Assembly (NCBI GenBank): GCA_000750105.3
Contig: JPHH03000007.1
Coordinates: 620,001-684,000 of the forward strand
Direction: 5' to 3'
Length of the DNA: 64,000 nt
From: Tolypocladium sp. Sup5 PDA-1
Lineage: Eukaryota > Ascomycota > Sordariomycetes > Hypocreales > Ophiocordycipitaceae
Shown here: positions 45,014 to 56,481 of the stretch, in pieces
How the letters are laid out: each line of letters begins with the position of its first letter
How positions within the stretch are numbered: position 1 is the first letter of the stretch
Position numbers and translations under genes: made by a program
The notes under the pieces: model-generated
The model's input: the letters and a program-made list of their open reading frames with translations, nothing else
What the model was told of the DNA's origin: nothing
Databases searched by the model: none

Positions 45014-45444
45014 TGTTGATCCTGTTGGATCGTCGTTATTGGAAGCCCGTGCGTTATTAGGGTATAATAGGGCTTGTGGCAACGGGCTACATGCCGTGGC
45101 ATCCACACACACACAAGAAACATCAACTGTACGACACGGAAAACCAAGTCTTAACATTTCAGATGTTTATTATTTCGCCCTTGGAAGAGAAATTCTATTT
45201 ACGCGCGCAGCATGTCCCGCAAAACAAGCGCCACACCCAAGCTAAACGCGCCAAAGACTACTGCGGCGCCGGCTCCCACGCCGGCAAAGGATGGCGGTCG
45301 TGACGGTATGCCTGCGCCAGACTCTTCCTTTCCTGTCGGCTGAGCCTGGCCTACTGTCAGCGTGGCCGTCCCGGGAACAACCCCGATAGATCCCGCTGGA
45401 GTTGGAGATGACGAACAGTCACCGCCGCCGCCCTCTTCGCACCC
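45014..45444. other. 3' flank of SGNH hydrolase containing an in-frame open extension
   Basis: Between the tRNA pair and the hydrolase stop. On the minus strand 81 sense codons (45202-45444) follow the TGA in the same frame and end in a hydrophobic segment and a TAA (45199-45201). See findings. Bases 45014-45198 contain nothing recognisable. Confidence 0.6.
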
Positions 45445-46265
45445 TCAGGCGGTCGGCAGGGGCGCGTGGAGGAAACCCTTGGAGGCTGCCTCTTGGATGC
45501 CCCGGTGCCAGATCTTGGCCATCTTGTCGTAGCCCACGTCGTTGGGGTGCGTGTCGTCTGCCATGTCGCCCTTCTGGGGCCCGTCGGGGCCGTGCATCTC
45601 GACGAGCACGATGCGCTTCTTCTCGGCAGCCTTTTGCTTGGCCAGGTCGCGGAACTGCTGGTTCACGCGCAGGACGCGCGCCTCGGTGGTCTCCTTGAGG
45701 TTGAGGAGCAGGGTGGACAGGATGACGGTCGAGCCGGGGGACGCCCCCCAGAGGTACTCGAGCATGTCGCCCATGCGCTTGCCGGCGTTGTCGATGTCGA
45801 AGTTCTGGGCGCAGTCGTTGGTGCCGGCGTTGACGGTGAACAGGTTCGGCTTCAGGCCGGGGACGGAGAGCTTGGCCTTGCCCTCGACCTGTCCGATCCT
45901 GAAGCCGGACCAGCCCTCGTTGTCGTTGTCCTTCATGGTGCCGGCCTTGTGGGAGCCAACCATGTCGACGGTGTAGCCGGCACTGACGAGCATCTCGCGC
46001 AGGTCGTTTCGGTAACCGTTGCCGTCCGATGAGAGGTAGCCGTAGGTGATGGAGGCGCCGAGCGGCATCAGGCGCAGCGGCACCTTGGCGCCGTCTCGAC
46101 TGTCATGATGCGAGTCTGGCCAGGAGGCAGGGGATGCCTGGACTGCATGCAATGTGTTAATGAGAATATAGTGTTGTAAGACTGGCCGTGTTATTACTTA
46201 CCGGTTGAGAAGAGGGCAAGGCCAATGACGGCCACCTGGCTGAGAGACTGGAAGACTGGAGCCAT
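45445..46265 (-). CDS. Secreted SGNH/GDSL hydrolase (CE3-like esterase)
   Basis: Exons complement(46202-46265) and complement(45445-46142) encode 253 aa; the intron is 59 nt and the junction reads LFST-V-QASPAS. The signal peptide (MAPVFQSLSQVAVIGLALFS) probably ends at VQA-SP. SGNH blocks are present in order: nucleophile serine in MPLGASITYG, EGWSGFRIGQ (block II), VNAGTNDC (block III) and the catalytic Asp/His pair in DDTHPNDVGYDKM (block V). These resemble carbohydrate esterase family 3 and related lipases/acetylesterases, so an extracellular ester substrate such as acetylated polysaccharide is likely but unproven. After the TGA the same frame remains open for 81 more codons ending in a hydrophobic tail, which could be part of the ancestral protein. 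Confidence 0.9.
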
Positions 46266-47160
46266 TGTGTGTAGTCAAGTGATGATATGTGAGTGAGCAG
46301 AACTCCACGGCAGTGAAGCAAGGCGACGGCAGGTTTATATCTTTGGACATGGCCATATTGAAGTACGGAGATGGTGGAGCAAGGTGAGATCTCGGTGGAA
46401 TGGCTCTGGACCCACTGTCAGACATGAGACTACTCGCGATGATGACATGGCCACTGGAAATATGAAGCTATTGCCGTCTGCCCGGTCTGTGGGGACGGCC
46501 GGCTCTACAAAGAGCGAACTAGTGTTCCAAATGACGGAGATGTGCCGCTCAAAATAGAAGCAATCCTTGGTACGAATAAGCGTTCCCGATCCCTCGGCGC
46601 CCGTCTCTGGCTCTGACGGACGACGCTGCCATCGCCGACAGGCTGGAAAAGAGCATCAGATCAAGGGGATGATTGTACTATAATTGACAACTCACATTGC
46701 ACTCGCCCATTGCAGCGGCGCAGAAATGGTCACTTGAGGGGTGCATCGCAGAGTATCATCGCGCCTCTCCTCGTGCTCGCAACATGCTCTTGGACTGCCG
46801 AAGTGACTCTATCGCCGGAACGGACGGCACATTGCTTACTTGTTGGTGTTCCCGAGAGGAGACAATCCATACTCGGCAAGTGTATTCGAAGGAGCCGCGA
46901 CGCTGCCCTGCGGCCCTGTGTGAACGGAATGGTGAGGCTCCAAGTTCGAACACCAGTCCAGGCCCAGGGGACTTGGTGGCGCAGCCAGCCCGGGCAGTCC
47001 ACGCTGATGTCAGCGCCAGCACAAGTGAAGGGGTGCTGTGGGGCCGACATCCGCTGTTCGCCTGGAAACTTTCCCAACTCATCCAAACTCCAAACACCAA
47101 CACGATTCTCCAGACGACAAATCGCGTCACAGCCCGCCTCCTCGTGGCCACGGGCAGAAG
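46266..47160. other. Divergent promoter between SGNH hydrolase and ASNSD1-like genes
   Basis: 895 bp. Frames present are upstream extensions or shadows of the plus-strand gene. No separate gene is supported. Confidence 0.55.
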
Positions 47161-48972
47161 ATGTGCGGCATTCATGCTGCCATTTACGCCTCCGCAGACT
47201 GCCCCATTTCGTCAACCCTGGAGCGGCGTCTTCGAAATCGAGGTCCAGATCACCTTGGCTGCGTCAAGGCGAGCCTAGACCACGGGGACAAACCTCTGTT
47301 GCTAAACTTCACCTCGACCGTTTTGTCCCTGCGCGGAGACCACGTCGCACGGCAGCCGCTTGTCGACGAGGCTACGGGATCCGTGTTGTGCTGGAACGGC
47401 GAGGCCTGGAAACTCCGTGGGCAACCCATCCAGGGCAACGATGGCGAAGCTATCTTGTCCGAGCTGAGTGCGGCAAGCCGCCGCGGTCCTGGCAAAGAGG
47501 ACGACGACGGTGTTCTTGATGCGCTTCGTGCCATCGAGGGTCCCTTTGCTTTCATTTACTTTGACAAACCCGCTGAGCGCGTTTACTATGGGCGTGATCG
47601 CCTGGGGCGACGCTCTTTGCTGATGAAGCCCGGACACCCCTTTGCGCTGTCGAGCGTCGCCGAGTCACCAGCGGCTGGCTGGGCCGAGGTTGAGGCAGAT
47701 GGGTGCTATGTACTCGAACTCGATGCAAGTAGCTTGTCGGCTGAACTCATCCCTATTAGATATGACTGGGTACAGGATGACACACTCGTGAGTATTGGTT
47801 GCCAACATAGTCGCCAACAAGCTGCTCTTGCTTACCCCAGCCGCCTAGGTTTCGAGTATCGGTGTCTTCAATGCTGCCACTCCCGTGGATAATGTCAAGC
47901 TGACCCGGCAATCACCTTCGGTGGCCCAGCTGCGACGTCACCTCGCCGAGTCTCTGCAGCTTCGGGTGCTCCAGGTTCCAGTGCCGCCCCGGGGCTCGGC
48001 CTCGGATGCCAGAATCGCCATTCTATTCTCTGGAGGCCTCGACTGCACCGTGCTGGCCCGGCTCACGAGTGACATTCTGCCCCCTAACCAAGTCATTGAC
48101 CTGATTAATGTGGCGTTTGAGAACCCAAGGATAGCAGCCCAGCACAAAGGAGCCACTGCGGCTGATCTGTACGAACTCTGCCCTGACAGAATCACGGGGC
48201 GAAAGTCCTTTGCGGAACTGTTGGAAGTCTGCCCCCAGAGGCGCTGGCGTCTCGTAACTGTGAGCAGACATGTCCGTGCGACTCTGCTCTAAGCACTGAC
48301 CGAGCCTCAGGTGAACGTTCCCTTTTCTCTCACGTCCAGCCACAGGTCTGAAGTCGTCGACCTGATATATCCCCACAACACTGAAATGGATCTCTCGATT
48401 GCCTATGCTCTGTATTTTGCCGCAAGAGGAGATGGGACTTGCCAAGAGAGCCCGAGTTCGGAACCTCAGCCGTACACCACACCAGCTCGTGTTTTGCTCT
48501 CGGGCCTCGGCGCAGACGAGCTCTTTGGAGGATACATACGGCATGCTACAGCATTCTCCAGACAAGGCTACACGGGCCTCATTGACGAGCTCAAGCTCGA
48601 CGTCAGTCGCCTGGGCAAGAGAAACCTGGGGCGGGATGACAGAGTCATGGCTCATTGGGAGCGAGAGGTGAGGTTCCCCTACCTCGATGAGGGACTTGCC
48701 AAGTGGGCAATCGAGTCACCGGTGTGGGAAAAGTGTGACTTTGAGAACCAAGGCGCGGACGGAGATGTCGAGCCTGGTAAGAGAGTACTGCGCCTCTTGG
48801 CAGAAGAACTGGGGATGAGTTCTGTAGCAGGGGAAAAGAAGCGAGCAGTAAGTTGCAGTTTCATGATTCGAGTATTCTCGCAAGGCTAACGACCCTCAAG
48901 ATCCAGTTTGGAGCCAGAACAGCAAAGATGGAGAATGGCAAGGTCAAAGGGACCACGCTCATCTCTTCGTGA
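47161..48972 (+). CDS. Asparagine synthetase domain-containing protein 1 (ASNSD1)-like
   Basis: Exons 47161-47787, 47849-48259, 48311-48847 and 48901-48972 encode 548 aa. All introns are 51-61 nt in phase 0, the last with a GCTAAC branch site. The protein starts MCGIHAAIYAS, so Cys2 is available as an Ntn glutaminase nucleophile once Met is removed. The N-terminal class II amidotransferase domain includes LRNRGPDHLG and VLCWNGEAW. The second half is an ATP-pyrophosphatase domain with PP-loop ILFSGGLDCTVLA, VNVPF and later LLSGLGADELFGGY and VRFPYLDEG. This matches ASNSD1 and its yeast counterpart, distinct from Asn1/Asn2. The reaction is not established; asparagine synthetase-like amidotransfer is inferred. 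The last 23 residues are a separate short exon. Confidence 0.93.
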
Positions 48973-50130
48973 CCGAATGCCAGAGGCAAGCGCCCCTAGC
49001 AAGCGACAGCAGTTGGCCGTGATGATACACACAGATACTTCCGAGCCGTTGCGCAAGAGACAGCTTCAAAGAAACGCATGTGTGTTTGCTGTTGGCGAAC
49101 CCTTCGTTCCTCATTGACTGTAGCCGCAACGGCAATGACGTCGTAAAGGCAAGTCTGAGCCGACGGACTGCTGCACCGTTTCTTTGACAGCCATGTGGAA
49201 TACATGATGTATTCATACATGTGCGAGTCCTCTGGAACAATATGAAGAAATTTTTCGAAGAGAAAAGCGAGCTCAGGAGCCTGCCGCCTCGTTGCAACGA
49301 GAGCCGGACCCGAGGTGCCGGGCATCTCTGCAGTGCAACACCAACCCGTGCAGTCCCCGGGTTCATTTTTCTTTCTTTCAGCTTCTCAGCCCGCCACCGC
49401 AACACAGGCACCAAATTGCGCTCGGGTGCTTACAGGTCTGATCGCGGTCCCTGAAATGGGGGGGCCTGGCGGATGGGGATGGGAGATTTGGGAAGCCGTG
49501 CGGCTGTGCGGCACATGGGCATGCATGGACTCGTGGAGCCTCGTCCCATGTCGTCCGCACCACAGCATACATGTCCTCGTACGGGACTCGGCCTTCGACA
49601 GAGGCTGGAAATAGCAGCAATCGGCTTCACATACGATGTGTCTCTTGCCGAAATCCATCGAGCAGCCGAGACTCACTTCGACGCGATGCATTTACCAGTA
49701 ACTCAGGTGCGCATTGTGGTGACCGGAGTGCTTACGGTAGACCGAAATCCGAGCGCACACTTTGGCTCGACCGTCATGCTACGGGCGATGTTACTCATCA
49801 AGTTGATCGTGGGCTGTTCCCCGAGCGCGGCAAACAATCGAATCGGGCGAGAGCAATCTCCATGAGCGACGCCACCGAGATGGGCCGGATGGCAACGGTC
49901 GTTCAGCCGGCTAGTCGCGTGTCGCACGGAAGTCGGCCTCGGACCACGCTGGCGAGTTGAGCCCTGGCTTCGCAGCTCGGCCGGACGGAGTGTTCCATGC
50001 TTATCCACGGTAGAAGCCGACGATGCTAGCGAGGAGATTTAAGCGATCTCGACGTGTCTCATGGTTGCAGAGTGACAGGCAGTTCTGCCCGGTGCTGGAT
50101 GATGGATCTGCGTAGCACTCTATGTACACT

Positions 50131-50206
50131 GAACCCACGGGGATGCTCTGAACTCGTGGGGATGTTCTGAACTCGAGGGGATGCTCTGAACCCACGGCGA
50201 TGCATA
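50131..50206. repeat. 19-bp minisatellite, four imperfect copies
   Basis: Four consecutive 19-mers have the pattern GAACCCACGGGGATGCTCT. Copies 1 and 4 share GAACCCACGG and copies 2 and 3 share GAACTCG, so the array looks like an internally duplicated tract. Confidence 0.9.
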
Positions 50207-50738
50207 CAAGTATGTTGTGCCCCGATCAAAGAAGCAAGCATGGACACGTGCGATAGCAGTTCAATCGAGAAACACGCTTCTCGTGACCTGAGCCCTCTGC
50301 GGCGGCCCCGAGATCTGTCTCTGTCTTGTCTCCCCCTTTTCGATGCATGGCCTGAGAGACATCTGCGTTTCACGTACATACGTTAAGTTACGGATCCTGT
50401 TCGTCGACACGTTGCCTGCGGACGCCACCACGCCGGCGGGCCACGGATACCCAGCATCCGCAAGATTGAGAGACACTTTCTCAGTCACATGTTGACCACC
50501 GCCGACTGGACTGGCTGGTTGACTGGCAAGGCGCCCAGATTGCCGGAAGGCCCTTTCCGGGTGGGTGATGAAGCGCAGTTCCCTTGAAGGTCATTGTCCC
50601 TCGGGCAGCCGAGGTGTGGACCTGACATGTATCTTGGAGCTGGGATGGCTTGACCGGGATCAGGAGGATCTTCATTCTTCGCTCGACGCCGTCTCCATCC
50701 ATGCGGGCGGGCGGCTCAGCGGTGATAATCTTGTAGCC

Positions 50739-50769
50739 TACGGACTACATCTCGTACCGTACGGACTAC
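50739..50769. repeat. Paired TACGGACTAC motifs
   Basis: Two identical 10-mers at 50739-50748 and 50760-50769, members of the dispersed intergenic TACGGA(C/G)TA family. Confidence 0.8.
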
Positions 50770-52708
50770 TCCATGTATTGTGCTCCTTCGGTGCTCCCTC
50801 GGGCATCGGCGAGGTGTTGACAGAGCAGGCACTGCGAGGCCGATCTCCATTCGACTCCATCTGACATGGACGATGGGTCGTCCGTTGTCTCTTCGCCCGC
50901 CAGACCCAGCGGACTTTTCTTACTTTCGGGATACGCCGTAATTATCTGGGCCTCTTGCTCTCACGGCGTGCTCCGTAGCGGTAAGACATTTTGCAAGTCG
51001 GGCTGCGTTGCATTGGGCACGCGCGCGGCCGAGGCGCCGCATGGTCGCAGTATTCCTTCTGCTGGCCTGGCAAGCTCTCTCGACGCCGCGGGCGCAGCGG
51101 GACCGTGAAATGAGCTGTAGGCAAGTCTGTCAAAACAAACAACTCCTAAATTAGAGCTGCTGGCTGCTGCCCTCCTGGCTCGTGACGGACATGTGGTGGT
51201 CAAGTCGTGGTTGGTAGCCGGGTCTGTGTGGTGAGCTATTACTGCAAGGCAAGGTGAGGTACCCAAAGCTGTGGGCAAGGCCTGTCCAGTCCCCGGGACC
51301 TGAAACCCCACATTTTTGCTCGTCGACAAGGGGCGGCGACGCTCACGAGAGACACCATGACAACGGTTTGTAAAAAAAGGAAGGAAAAATTAAAGCTCCG
51401 CCCTGACAGGTGAGGCAAACGAGGTAATCTAGCAATCTACGGACTCCTCGTATCCATGAGTCTTCCTTTTCTTTCTTCCACCATGTGGGGGGTCTGTGTG
51501 ACGGTGTCTCTCCTTGTGGCGGGATCACGGATATCCCAAGTTATAGGCTTCCACTTACACGTACGGACAACACGTACTCGTATACAGAGTCATGGTCGCA
51601 CATATAACGCAGCACGGTGAGCGATAAACGGGCTGACGGGCTTGGCGGTCAGCGTGAGTTGTGATGCTCACTTTCGGGTCAGTCACTGCGCCAGCACGGT
51701 GAACGGGCCGGACGCCTCCTCTGCTTTTGGCCTTGTGGTCGCCGGCTCACCGGACCCGGGGGGCTGGGTGTTGTCGAGTTTGCCGGTGGATGTGAGAGGC
51801 GACGGCCTTCGAGGGCCCCAGCAGACGCCTCTCACGATCTGCCGCCCGCCGCCCACAGGGGACGAGCCCGCAAAAACTGCCGACTACGTACGGGTAGCTG
51901 TGGACAGGCGGGCATGGGCAATTTGGCAGAACCAGAGATGGCAGAAACCCGTGCGCTGTCAGGCTTCAATAGCGCGCATGGCCCTTGCAGGAAGCTGCAG
52001 CAGTCGTCGCTGTTGCCTGCCAGCGCCCAATCGGACGCCGGCGGTACACGGTCCGTTCGCAGGTCTCCCCCATCCATCTGCTGCCTCCACCTCCTCCATC
52101 TGCTGCTCCATCTGCTGCTCCTCCGTCTTCCTGCTCCCCCATCTCCTCCACTCCACTCCGACCTCACATCACTTCAGGCACAGGCCAACCAACTGCGGCC
52201 GCTGCGGCCGCTACGGGAGCTCGGCGCCGCCACGCCCTCGCTGCTCACACCGTCCGTTCCCCGTCTGATATTACCAGTCCCCATGCTAATGTCCCCGGCA
52301 GATCGACGCTCCAGCGCCAACGCCAACGACAACCATCGAACCAGACAGGCCCGGCCCAGGCGGTGATCAACGGTGACACGGTCACCACGCCCGGCACTGC
52401 CCTGACTCGTCGTTCTTGCCACGATGGAGCCGCGATGAGGGATGGGTCTCCCCGACGGCCCTTGATACTCGTACCTTGGCCGCCCTCAGCATCGCGGGCT
52501 CCCCTACCGCCAGGTCGCCGGTAGATTGGGGCCTCTGGCAGGACGGCGATTTGAGGGCGGACCATGCCACGGATTCCATTCCCAGGCAATCTAGGCTAGA
52601 CTCGGCCAACCAGGGCCTGCCCGGGGGCTTGGGCAACCGACAATCGAGAGGAGGCTCCTCAAGGGGAGCTGTTGGCGATGGATGGGCCAGTGCTCATCCA
52701 ACACGGCC

Positions 52709-52715
52709 TATATAA
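52709..52715 (+). promoter_or_regulatory. TATA box of secreted Val/Asp-repeat gene
   Basis: A consensus TATATAA within GGCCTATATAAGATATG lies 219 nt upstream of the start codon. It is followed by a pyrimidine-rich leader, consistent with a strong, regulated promoter. Confidence 0.65.
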
Positions 52716-52927
52716 GATATGCCCGGGCACGCCCTCGACGCGGATCCTTTCCCTCTCCTCAACAGCTTCAACTCCAAAGCACAACAGCAGTCACACTTGC
52801 CCCTCGCCCGGCAACAGTCATTCACTCGCTTTTATAGCACCACATTCGTTCTATACTTGTTCTCTTTCCAAGACCTGCTGTCTTACGCAACTCTCCCGGC
52901 TATCATCCCCGAGCTCCAACATTCAAG

Positions 52928-53962
52928 ATGCGTTTCACCGTTGCCTTTGCGAGCCTCCTGGCCAGCACGGCCACTGCCGCCGTCGCCAACGTCGGCGCTG
53001 ATGCCGATGTCAATGTCAATGTCGCTGTCGATGCCGATGTCGATGCCCAGGCCGACGTCATCGTCGCCCCCCGCACCCTCGTCGGTGTTGGTCTCGACGC
53101 TGATGTTGATGTCAAGGTCGGTGCCGGCGTCGGTGCCGTCGTCAAGGTCGACGCCGATGTCGACGTCAAGGTCCAGGCCGCCATCAATGCCGCCGCCAAC
53201 TTCAAGTGCCCCTCAGGCATGGGCTACTGCTCCTGGACCAAGGCCTGCTCTTGCCCCCCGGGAATGAAGCTGGACCTGACCTCCAAGAAGTGCGTCGGCC
53301 AGAAGATCGAGGGCTGCTGGCCCAAGGTCGACCTCAGCGTCTACGCCTCCGTCGGCGTTGACGTCGACATCTTCTGCGCCCGCTCTCCTTACCAGATCAC
53401 CAAGTACGACCCCCACCACAAGTGGTGCCAGGCCAGCCTCGACAACATTGTCTTCGCCGCCTCCGCCAAGATCGCGGTCGAGGTCGCCGCCCTCGCTGAC
53501 GTCGAGATCAATGTCAATGCCAACATCAGCGCTGACCTGAAGGCCACCTGCGCCGGTCTGGTCGGTCTCTACCTCGACAGCGCCGCCAAGGCCGTTGCCC
53601 TCTTCAACACCGACGTCGTCGGGCTCGCCACCGTCCATGCTGACGTCGATGCCGCCATCTCCCTGAACCTCGGCAAGACCCTCAACGGCGTCCTGTGCTC
53701 CGTCGGCCTGGGCAAGTGCAACTTCGACTGCGTTTCCTACTGCACCAAGGGCTGCAAGAACTACATCGACGTCGGTGCTGACGTCGTTGCTGATATAGGC
53801 GTCGGCATTGATGCCCTTGTCGGCCTCTGCATCCTGCCCGACGTCCTGCTCATCGTTGGCAAGGCCAAGGTCCTTGTCACCGTCGCTGTCGAGGGCCTGC
53901 TGTGCTTGATCGGCGGTCTCATCAAGACCCTTCTCAGCACCTTCAACTGCCACTGCCACTAA
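52928..53962 (+). CDS. Secreted cysteine-rich protein with Val-Asp alternating repeats
   Basis: An intronless gene of 344 aa. The signal peptide MRFTVAFASLLASTATAAVA is followed by about 70 residues of alternating hydrophobic and acidic/polar residues (DADVNVNVAVDADVDAQADV, then LDADVDVKVGAGVG). Next is a compact Cys-rich segment with CPSGMGYCSWTKACSCPPG, KKCVGQKIEGCW. The remainder mixes further V/D-rich stretches with cysteine pairs (CARSPYQ, KWCQAS, KCNFDCVSYCTKGC) and ends FNCHCH. I count about 18 cysteines after the signal peptide, an even number. The last ~80 residues contain hydrophobic stretches (LCILPDVLLIVGKAKVLVTV). No enzymatic motif is visible. Structural wall, adhesive or effector-like roles are all possible; none is shown. 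A TATA box supports strong expression. Confidence 0.85.
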   Translation: MRFTVAFASLLASTATAAVANVGADADVNVNVAVDADVDAQADVIVAPRTLVGVGLDADVDVKVGAGVGAVVKVDADVDVKVQAAINAAANFKCPSGMGYCSWTKACSCPPGMKLDLTSKKCVGQKIEGCWPKVDLSVYASVGVDVDIFCARSPYQITKYDPHHKWCQASLDNIVFAASAKIAVEVAALADVEINVNANISADLKATCAGLVGLYLDSAAKAVALFNTDVVGLATVHADVDAAISLNLGKTLNGVLCSVGLGKCNFDCVSYCTKGCKNYIDVGADVVADIGVGIDALVGLCILPDVLLIVGKAKVLVTVAVEGLLCLIGGLIKTLLSTFNCHCH

Positions 53963-54660
53963 AGCAACAAATGCGGTAGCAGAGGCTTTGGCCGCGAATG
54001 ATGCAGTATCGCGTCGCGTGACGGATTAGAGCAATGTCTTTTGTCTAATTAATTTTGGGATGAGAAGGTGTTAGCCGGCCGCAAAGTGGCAGTCAAAGGA
54101 TGGAGACCACCCAGCATTGCTTGCTTCCAGGGATGTCGACGGAGTCGGGACTCATGCCAATCATGCCGCCCATGATGTACATAGTTGCTCCTTTCTTGCG
54201 GGACGCTCGCGCGTCCCCAGTTTGTTCTAATCAAGAGGTCCTAGACAAAGGCTCTTTTCCTCTTGGCGATTCAATTATCTGCCCCATGTGAGATGCAATC
54301 TTGTGTGATCCGTATGTACCCCTTGGTTGGTCGTCGACTGAAGAGACCAAGACCATGTCAGGAAATCACGACGTCGGACAAGATGCGGACGTTGGCCGCC
54401 GTCGCTCCCTCAATGCAGTGTGAGAAGGGAATGACATATAGTACCAGGCATACACCTAGGTAGCTTTTGGTCAACCCCCAAAATTGGCTGCGCACCTATG
54501 CCCAACACCTACGGCTGATAAATGTCAAGTATTTATTAAATAATCACAGATGAAGGGCAAGGCCGCGTAAATAGTACTGTAGTAGTGACATGTTGGGTAT
54601 AATCCCGGGTCATGGTCCACGTCAATCTGCATCCTTCCCCCTGGCTGCTGCGTCGTCCAC
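53963..54660. other. Convergent intergenic region
   Basis: 3' flanks of the secreted-protein gene (+) and the PHD gene (-). No gene or RNA recognised. Confidence 0.6.
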
Positions 54661-56132
54661 TCAAGCACACGCCGGGATGGCCATCTGCTTCCCAAACTTG
54701 TCCACCATGAAGTGGCTAAATGCCTCCTCGTCGTTGTCGTCCTCGAGGAACGTCCTGTCCTCGTCCTCCGGGGGCAGTTTCGCGTACAGGCCCTCGCCGG
54801 CCTTGGGCCACGTCGGCGGCAGGGAGTCCTCCTCCTCCTCTTCTTCCTCCTCGCCGTCGTCGGCGGCGGGTGCTGTGTCCTCGGTCTTCATGACGGTGAT
54901 TCGCTTGAGGACTTTTCTGCTGCCCTTGACTTTGCGTGAGGCTTTGGGGTGCACGAGGGTGTGGCCATGGCGTGGCCTGCCGGTTACGCGGGAGCGTTGC
55001 GTTGTTGTGATGCGCTTTGGACCGGAGGCGCTGGGCAGGTTGGCCCTCCAGTCTGGGTCGTCGTATATAGGTAGATCAGGGTGTTTCTTCGACACAGAGA
55101 CTAAAATGTCGACCAGAAGCTGAGGCTTCAGCTGATCGCAGAGTGATAGAATGTTGAGTAGATCTGTCCTCTTTTTGTTGTAAAAGTACTCGGTGCGCTG
55201 GTGGCTTTAGTTAGCTCTGCTGCGTAACTGTCCCGACTCGAGAATCCATCACTCACTTCCGAGCCCGATGCCTGCCTCGCAAGAAACCCAACCAGCTCCG
55301 GCTTGGCCGGAACGACGCCGGAGGGCAGGTTAGATATCCGTTTCCTCCGGATCCTGTCGACGAGATGTCCGCGATCCTGGACTTCAGCGCCGTCAGAGCC
55401 CGTTTGTACCTTATTGCCAGCTTCGCACTCCTGACACAAGTATTTCGTGTCCTTAGCAGCTCCGTTTGTAACCGCGGGCGCCAAACAACTCTGATGCCAC
55501 GACTTGGAGCAGGCGCGGCAAGTGATGAGAATATTTTCCGGCGTCCACGTACACTGGCCGCACTCGAAGCACCTTGAAGGACTGCCAGCCTCATAGGGCT
55601 TCTTGTGTGGCGGCGCTGATGTAGACGTGGTTGGTGTCGGCGCAACAGGTGCGCGGAACGGAATTGTGCTTTGGGTGAAATCCGTGTCGCCGGCGCCTGA
55701 GCTGCGTTTTCTCTTGAGACTTGGAGAATAAGAGTGAATGAACCTCTTTGCGACATCAGACACGTCGGACATGGACTGCTGAAGGCCGGGCTGGCGGGAC
55801 GAGGGCATGGCCAGTGTGGAGCTCACATAGTGAGTCGGTTGCGCGTTGATGCCGCCCCTAGAATCGCCTATACTGGAGCCAAAATCCGTTGGAGCGACGC
55901 TCGGCAGTGTCTTGGTGCCATTCTTCATGCGATTCAGTATCAAGGAGTTGGCCGTGGAGAACTGAGGAGCGTAAGATGGCTGCGCTTCGGCGGCCTTGTA
56001 CGCCGCGTCTGGCATAGCGACCGGCCCGTCGCTTTTGTCAAGCTCCATGCGGGATGATATTTGGAAACCCTCCGTAACGGGAACAGATTGCTCCGTTTCC
56101 ATGGCGAATGCCGCTGTGAGCAGCTCTTCCAT
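54661..56132 (-). CDS. PHD-finger nuclear protein
   Basis: Exons complement(55257-56132) and complement(54661-55197) encode 470 aa; the 59-nt intron has GTGAGT, a GCTAACT branch site and CCAG, phase 0. The N-terminal ~180 residues are Ser/Pro-rich with a basic patch (SLKRKRSSG). A C4HC3 PHD finger follows at about residues 190-240: CFEC, CRAC, WHQSC and CQEC in the right order. Downstream are RIRRKRISNLPSGVVPAKPE, a helical segment TEYFYNKKRTDLLNILSLCD plus QLKPQLLVDIL, a basic stretch and a run of eight glutamates (DDGEEEEEEEEDS). PHD fingers read histone-tail methylation, so a chromatin role is likely; the complex is unknown. The ATG at 56132 is the first in frame. Confidence 0.88.
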
Positions 56133-56481
56133 GTCGTGCCCTGGTGGTCGTCAAGGAGGACGCATGAGTGCAGGTGTCTGCGTTCGCCACAGCAGCCCGG
56201 CTGATGGTCCAGAGACGAAGAAGGTGGCCGAGGTGCAATGGCGGTTAGTCCACGCCGTGCTGGCGCGGTTTCCGACGTCCCGTAGTCTTACAATTGATGA
56301 AATGGCAAAGTCCATCAAATGGAGAATGACGGATGGGTCGACAGCTTGTCAAACCACAGCACGTGTGCATCACGTGACACCCAGCAACTTCGACTTACAA
56401 CCCTCTCCGCAACTTCACCCCAGGCACACGTAGAACGACTATTGTATTTGTCTTGGCTCCCTAATATTGTGCTCTAAAAGT
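56133..56481. other. Intergenic region between PHD gene and CoA-transferase
   Basis: 349 bp holding the PHD promoter and CoA-transferase 3' flank; nothing else seen. Confidence 0.6.

Larger units (their letters stand above)
48973..52927. other. Long intergenic region, no supported gene
   Basis: Nearly 4 kb. It contains a 19-bp x4 tandem repeat (50131-50206), two TACGGACTAC motifs (50739-50748, 50760-50769) and a CTC/CTG-rich patch near 52080-52150 that generates spurious open frames. Near the right end lie a TATA box and the leader of the secreted-protein gene. Confidence 0.6.

Noticed and set aside
51959..52167. Glu/Gly/Trp-rich minus-strand frames and matching plus-strand Cys/Leu/His frames
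   Set aside because: Produced by a CTC/CTG-rich low-complexity patch; all frames are repetitive and none has gene signals.
53213..53959. 248-codon minus-strand frame within the secreted-protein gene
   Set aside because: Mirror image of the repetitive Val/Asp coding sequence; no start context or motifs.
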